Source: Lojkania enalia | Lineage: Eukaryota; Ascomycota; Dothideomycetes; Pleosporales | DNA: 64,000 nt | Reading direction: 5' to 3' | NCBI GenBank assembly: GCA_010094045.1 | Contig: ML986584.1 | Coordinates: 496,001-560,000 of the forward strand | Part shown: positions 58,491 to 64,000 of the stretch, piece after piece | Numbering within the stretch: the stretch's first letter is position 1 | Layout: the number at the start of each line of letters is the position of its first letter | Position numbers and translations under genes: made by a program | Notes under the pieces: model-generated | Databases searched by the model: none | What the model saw: only the letters and a program-made list of their open reading frames with translations | What the model was told of the DNA's origin: nothing

Positions 58491-59973
58491 TCAGGCAAGA
58501 TTAGAACGAGCTTCCATGAGCCAGGCGGCCCCTACTATCATAATGGAGATGATTGCTGAAATGGCACACACTCGTCCAGTAGTGTACCAAGTTCCTTTAT
58601 TGGAGCCAGTCAGATGCTGAACGTGCCCACTACCGGTGACCGAAGTCTTTCCTTTAGTTTCGTTCTTTGCAAGTTCGACGCTTGGTGGCACAAGAGTTTC
58701 AGCAAATCTTTCAATCTAGACAAAATCAGCCACCTACTGAGGCACAACTAGCAGCTATGAGAGTACCAACCTGTTTGCATACAACGCTGATTCTCGAGAA
58801 ATTGGGGTCCTTTGGGTCATTCTTTCGTTGAATTCGGCGGGTATAGCGACAAAAAACCTCACAGACCCTCTCAAGACCTTGACTAGACTCGACCATCAGC
58901 TGGAACGCGTCTCCCTTGGCAATCTTGACGTTTCGTTCGAAGACAGCTGGATTACGGAAACATAACTCCAGTGTGGCCATAGCCATGCATTGGGGAATAG
59001 CACAAAAGTTGAATACGCTCTGCTCACGTAAGCCAACAAGATACGACAAGCAGTCGCTCGCATGTCCCAGAGCATTCAAGACCATCTCAGAGCTGCAGTT
59101 AAGGGCAAGCTCAAGATGCTCAGGCTTGAATAGGTCTTCAAAGTTATCGACATGCTTAGACCAAATCTCTTTAGGCCAGAACCGACGTTCATCATCATAA
59201 TCTTCACGGACGTCGCGAATAATGTTGTTCTTCTGCAAGAAAAGTCCCATCGATTTATATAGATGGAGTCGGTAGATTAAGGTTGCTTCACCCAGGCCGG
59301 CCTCGACGAAGAGGCGAGTCAACGCCTCGCCGATCACACCAGCCACGTACCAGCAATAGAGGTCGTACTCTTCGACAGTCAACACGCTAACATTCCCCGA
59401 AGCTGCCTTTCGCGCGAAATCGGCCATCCCATTACCCATTTTGTCTGTAATGTCCTTGATAATTGCTTGATAGACTGGCTTCAGATTCCTGAACTCTTTG
59501 ATAACATTGTCGAACTGTACCAATAATTGGCGGTCCTTTTCTTCCGGGCGATTGCCAGTAAAGGTCCAGCCATCTCGATCCAGGTTATCTTTGAAGTCTC
59601 GAAGGAGCGGCTCTTTCGTCTCCAGAGGAATTGAAGTATCATCCTCAATGGTATCAAGGCCACGCAGTACCAGGTAGAACACACACACTGGCAATAGTAG
59701 CTCAGGGTGTAGCTCCTTGACTACTGCGCTAAAGCTGCGACCAGTCTTATCCAGAAACTTGAAGCAGACCTTGGCTGTTGTAGACTCGTTCCTTTTGTTT
59801 CTCACGTATATAGGACGATGCAGCAGTTTCCTACCACAAATAATGAGTAATGGCCAGCTAACCATGCAACGTGTGCAGAAATTCTAGATAAAGGTTGAAA
59901 CCCACCATTGAACTATCATCCTTAGCTGATTCGGATGAAGAGCAAAATAGAGACTATCTGATGCGAGACCCAT
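58491..59973 (-). CDS. ERG9: Squalene synthase (farnesyl-diphosphate farnesyltransferase)
   Basis: Three minus-strand exons (59906..59973, 58771..59830, 58491..58715) give 450 aa. The start is [20 protein letters not shown]. Both Asp-rich Mg-diphosphate motifs are intact: [11 protein letters not shown] (about residues 74-84) and [39 protein letters not shown] and [20 protein letters not shown] are also family-typical. A C-terminal membrane anchor ([20 protein letters not shown]) fixes it to the ER. The enzyme joins two farnesyl diphosphates to squalene, the first committed sterol step. Against the usual fungal Erg9 as remembered, it shows many substitutions, such as QKNNII for QKTNII and VVCKQIERF for VACGKIEQF, and a shorter hinge. 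It may be the housekeeping enzyme of a divergent lineage or a second copy. No active-site residue is missing. Confidence 0.93.
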
Positions 59974-61579
59974 GGCGGTCGATGGTAAAGCCAGATAACA
60001 CGAGCCTAGGAAATAGTTCACGTATCCGGATCCGGAAGCGATGAGAATATCTAATAAAGCAGAGAATCAAATTTGAGAAGGCTTACAGTGTGAGAACATA
60101 CTGTCAGTTTGAATAAACAATATACCAAGAAGGAAAAGGAGTATCACGTAGTGACTCGGACACTCATTATTCCGCTCCGTCCTCGTTTACCCTGAAAATA
60201 GGCTAGCGGCCCGTAGAGGCCCGGTCATTCCTTATCATCCATATCGCCGGGTAGGCACATCTAGATGGCTAACATGCCAATGTAGACCTATTTCTAGGCT
60301 CGTAGAGGCATCTGCTTCGTATGTCGCGTCCATCATACCTACAATTCCCTCCAATGCTCAGCTTCCTCTACTCGTCCACAATTCCCATTTCCTAAAGGAT
60401 CCGCGTTCGTTCTATAATTCTGAGAGCTTTAATAGCTAGCTCGCGGTTCTTCACGATAGCCTATAGTTTATGTCGTTCTAGAGGGCGGCCAAATATCCGG
60501 CTACAGAGGCCCCTGTGTTTCCCATAGGTGGGGAAGGATGTGGGCTGCAGTCTGTCGCTCACTCAGCATTCGCACTTGGAACCTACTACGCCTAGCACTC
60601 GTTAGTTGAAAAGGAATTCCTTTAAGTCCGATCTTTCCCTACCCCGAGCGGCACTAGTGCTGCGCTGTGTTGCTTGCTAAGGCCTTGGAGTTTAAGTACA
60701 CTCTTTTAGGTATAGGTGTGTCTAGCGCATGCGCGTCCTTCGGTTCATACTCGCCAGTCGATTCTCCAGCACTTAAAGAGCTACCAACAGTGTCAGTTTA
60801 AACGGTGATGAGCCTAAGACAGCAATGCGCTAGCTAAGAAATGGTGCATTATACAGCGAAAAGATTACCATTAATTATATATGCTACTATCTTGTAAGGA
60901 CAATGTTAGAAAACTAAACTACAAGGTAACGTAGGTGAAAGTGAGCGAGGTAGGGTATCCGCAAGTATTAACATGCAGTGTATACTTTACAATAACCTCC
61001 TTTCCAATCTTTGTAAGGCTCACGGATTAGGTCGTGTTTCTACCTGTGAAAGCGTTCCGGCGCCTGTTCGGCGTACAGTCGTTCGAGGGGTGCTATACGC
61101 AGCAGTTGCCTGACGTTCGGCGTGTACTCGGCCTTGATAAAGAGCCCGGATTGTTAGCTATATTCGAGCTTCTTTTGGACTCAATTGTACACTATTTCCT
61201 CAACGGAAAGGCTAGCTTTATATATTTTGTTTGGTTGATAAACATATACTTATAATCTAGATAAGTAGTTTAACGAAATGCAGAGCTCTCTTACATCAAG
61301 TCCAGCAAGGCTATGTAGCTTTTCTCAGAAGGGCGTGGGGCATTAGGCGCCAGTCAGAACCGTGGCGTTACACAGGTGCGGCTGAGCGACACCTTAATCC
61401 TTACCCCCAAACGGCATCAAATGCCAACACCACACTTTCTCTTCCCCTTCGATGATAAATTCATATCATCTGTATTCTCCTACTCAGTTGCTTTCTAAGT
61501 GCTTACAACTTGCCAAACGGCAGCTCAAGATTCCCAGAATTTTCAGTAGGGAGGAAGTGAATCATCTCAGCCTTGCGCT
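59974..61579. other. Gap with a possible LINE relic
   Basis: 1.6 kb without a gene. On the minus strand near 60505-60580 a piece reads FQVRMLSERQTAAHILPHLW, which resembles the end of fungal Tad-type LINE reverse transcriptase proteins; the rest is too worn to confirm. The squalene synthase promoter is on the left and the TPR gene promoter on the right. Confidence 0.35.
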
Positions 61580-63266
61580 ATGCGGTCAGTTTTTGGCAGG
61601 AGCAAGAAAGCTGAATCGATCTATGGAGGATCTAATGAAGAGCAATCAGCCAAGGTCATTTTCTGGGAAGGTATCCGACTTGAGATGGATCGAAAATGGA
61701 GCGAGGCGGCGAAAAAATTTGAGGCTTCTCTTGAAGCCTACTTACGGTTACTTGGCCCTACCCATGAGTCAACCTGTTCGTCATATGATCATCTAGGGAG
61801 AGCATATCGGGAGTTGGGCCGATATTCCGATGCTGAAAAGCATCTCAAATCTGCAGAAGCCGGCTATCTCAAGAGCTTGGGTCCATCGCATTCTTATACC
61901 GTAGAATGTAGTTGGAGAGTGTTTGAAATGCTTTGGGAGCAGCGAAAAATCGAGGATGCGAAGAAGAAAGGAAAGAGCGCACTGTCGGCATTAACGAAAC
62001 TTCATGGTCCGGAACATTTCACTACGCTGAGAGTTAGCTTGTGGCTTGGTGGTGTCTACGTTTTCCTTTCCCGGTATGACACCGCTCTGAGCTATCACCA
62101 AAGGGCCTTTGTGGGGTTTGAAAAGACGCTAGGACCTGAGAATAGTGAGACCATCAATGCACAATACAGGTTAGCAGGAGTACTCGGTGAGATGACAAGG
62201 CTGGCCGAGGCTGCGAACATCTACAAAGACAACCAAGCTGTGTGTAAGAAATCAAGAGGTGTTGAGGATGACCAATATTTAAGAGCTACATTGCAGCTAG
62301 GGCAGTGTCAAAGGATGTTGCGTAGCGATCTCGCCGCCGAGAAGACCTTGAAATCTATGCTGCCCGACTCCGCCGACCCTAGTCATGAGCACTGGAACAA
62401 TTTCACCTTTCGGGCTGCACAGGAGCTTATAAAGCTCTACATTGATATGGGAAGAAGAAATGATGTGCAAAATATTGAGAAGTGGATGAAAGGCGAAGTA
62501 GAGATTCGCAGCGCAACAAAAAACATACAAAATATGTTAGAAGACGAGCCATCGCAATCCATCGAGAACGAAGAAATGTCTTCTAGTAATAATAAGGTAT
62601 TGCGACCAATTCTAAATGAAGAGGTATGTCTTCATATCCAGTATAAGCATTAAATCCCGATATTCACAGGCCTAGTCATTCCATTGGGAACTGAAAATAA
62701 TCGATTCGACTGGACAACACTTGCATGCCATGGCACTAATCGATACGCAATGCCAAAGTGGGAATTGGATATCACAACGCCTTATCGAGCGCCTTGGAAA
62801 GAGCACCGCAGTGTCTCAAAATTTTGATACCCCTGAGCTAGCCGATGCCAGCGGCCGGTCAGTCAAGGCGTGTGGAGTGGTGGAATTGGAATGGAAGCGG
62901 TCACCACGCGGTAACAGATTTCATCAATGCGAGTTCTTCATCTTTCCTCCATCTTCCAACCAATTTGATGTCATTTTCGGTGTGGAGTATATAGTCAAGG
63001 AGAACCTCTTGACCGTGAACGAGGATGCTCTTGTCCCGTTAATCACGCACAAGAAAATAAGCAAGAGTAAGTCAGCTCCCACTCGATGAATGGCAAGTCT
63101 TGGAGCACGCTGAAGCATTGTAGATGATCAAGCTGCCATTGATATTGCGGAAGAAAAGCAGCGTCAGGAGAAGGCGGCTCTACAAGAGAGACGAGATAGA
63201 GTCCAACAGGGCAATACATTGCAGCAATCGGAAAACCAGAGTCCCACGGCCCGACAATCGGGTTAG
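61580..63266 (+). CDS. TPR protein fused to a retropepsin-like domain
   Basis: Exons 61580..62623, 62676..63066 and 63124..63266 give 525 aa. Residues about 28-290 are kinesin-light-chain-type TPRs: repeated units such as SSYDHLGRAYRELGRYSDAE, LGPSHSYTVECSWRVFEML and LGPENSETINAQYRLAGVLG. A linker rich in E, S and N ends at the first intron. The second exon gives a retropepsin-like fold: HAMALIDTQCQSGNWISQRL, then LADASGRSVKACGVVELEW and FDVIFGVEYIVKENLL. The catalytic motif of aspartic proteases is D-T/S-G; here it is DTQ, so activity is doubtful. A helical, K/Q/E-rich tail closes the protein. The start at 61580 is the first ATG that opens the TPR frame; an extra upstream exon is possible. 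Family role: TPRs bind partners; the function of the fusion is unknown. Confidence 0.78.
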
Positions 63267-63510
63267 CAATCCTGAATTGCAACCCGCGTTATTAACAGGA
63301 TTTGGCGAGGTCTTTCTTCCAATATTTCGAAAGACGCAAGATAAACAAATATAGGAATGTAGCAAATAGAACTACTCTCCCTCACCTTCTATTGAATATG
63401 AATTGGATACTCCTGATTGCTTGTTGTTCCTACGAATACGACCTGAACGGCAGCAAAACTTTACACAGGTCAATAGGATTCACTTAGGGCGTATACCGGC
63501 CTGCTTTTAC

Positions 63511-64000
63511 TTACGCAGCTGTAGCTGAGAAAATCTCAATAACTCTGCCATTAGTGAGCAAACCCAGGGCGGCCGAGAAAAGTACAGTGAAGGCACCAAT
63601 AATGGCAAGCCGTGCTGCCATGCTCGAAACATAGTAAAGAACCACTGTTGCTACGACAGGAAGAACAGAAGCACATATTGTTCCAATCAAGGCACTTATT
63701 TGTAGCACGGTTTGCTGAGAGTATTCGACTGTATTTGCATGAATAGTCGAAGATTTTGGTTTCTAACTTCGTCAGCATATCAAGCCCTGTTTGACCTGTG
63801 ACTCCTCACTAACGCGAAACCGCCATCCGAAGCGATGGTGATACCAATGGAGGAAGGAGTCAGACAAAATCCGAGAAATGGGACTTTGATTCTCCCGTCT
63901 CCTGAGGACAACAATATCGGCCATATCGGGTTTCTCCCAGATATCACTGTCCGATCCTAGAAGGTAAACATTTCCCATCTTCGGGTCCTTCATCCAGATT
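63511..64000 (-). CDS. DUF6594-family membrane protein, 5' end beyond the window
   Basis: Two minus-strand pieces, 63814..64000 (open at the window edge) and 63511..63762, with a 51-nt intron (GTTAGT donor, CTGAC branch). They show the C-terminal half of DUF6594: FLHWYHHRFGWRFR, then QISALIGTICASVLPVVATV, LYYVSSMAARLAIIGAFTVL and FSAALGLLTNGRVIEIFSATAA at the stop. The family is made of fungal proteins with a soluble N-terminal region and two or three membrane helices at the C-terminus. They are frequent in accessory regions and some occur beside incompatibility-type genes; function is unknown. The N-terminal half lies outside the window, so completeness cannot be judged. Confidence 0.8.

Overview
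The window is nuclear DNA from a filamentous ascomycete (Pezizomycotina). Genes carry many short introns (mostly 45-140 nt, GTRNGT donors, CTAAC/CTGAC-like branch sites). The core proteins are the usual fungal ones: Mis6/CENP-I, Crt10, Yhm2, mitochondrial citrate synthase, a Seb1/Nrd1-type RNA-binding protein, BiP ending in HDEL, and squalene synthase. The citrate synthase looks closest to Eurotiomycete proteins as I remember them, but I cannot fix the class. I built exon models by hand from splice motifs and reading-frame continuity, and most multi-exon models close exactly in frame.

Left part (about 1-36.9 kb) is ordinary gene-bearing chromosome. In order it holds a protein-kinase relic, a 2EXR-domain gene, a mitochondrial ribosome-rescue release factor (-), a serine palmitoyltransferase small-subunit-like gene (+), a conserved unknown (-), the kinetochore gene mis6 (+), CRT10 (+), the carrier YHM2 (-), citrate synthase (-), a SEB1/NRD1-like gene (+), a LOG-family phosphoribohydrolase (-), a CLPTM1-like membrane protein (+), a secreted AA7-type FAD oxidase (-) and a secreted S41-type peptidase (-). 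Divergent pairs share promoters (rescue factor/ssSPT, citrate synthase/SEB1, LOG/CLPTM1).

Middle part (about 36.9-53.1 kb) starts at an intact tRNA-Ala(AGC) and is gene-poor, AT-rich and decayed. It carries three copies of one 230-bp LTR (TGT...ACA), homopolymer A/T tracts, and a row of broken genes: a LaeA-like methyltransferase, an alpha/beta hydrolase, a cytochrome P450 and a rhodopsin-domain membrane protein. Most of their premature stops are what C-to-T change of Arg or Gln codons gives, as expected from RIP or methyl-cytosine decay. The row reads as a dead small-molecule or accessory gene neighbourhood.

Right part (about 53.1-64 kb) is a mosaic: a GC-rich GNAT acetyltransferase, an intron-rich BiP gene with one GC-AG intron, a squalene synthase that differs clearly from the usual fungal Erg9, a possible LINE relic, a TPR protein fused to a degenerate retropepsin-like domain, and the 3' part of a DUF6594 membrane protein gene running off the window. 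No CRISPR, operon or bacterial-type feature is present. The most interesting material is the dead enzyme row with its directional mutation pattern, the TPR-retropepsin fusion, and the run of micro-exons in YHM2.
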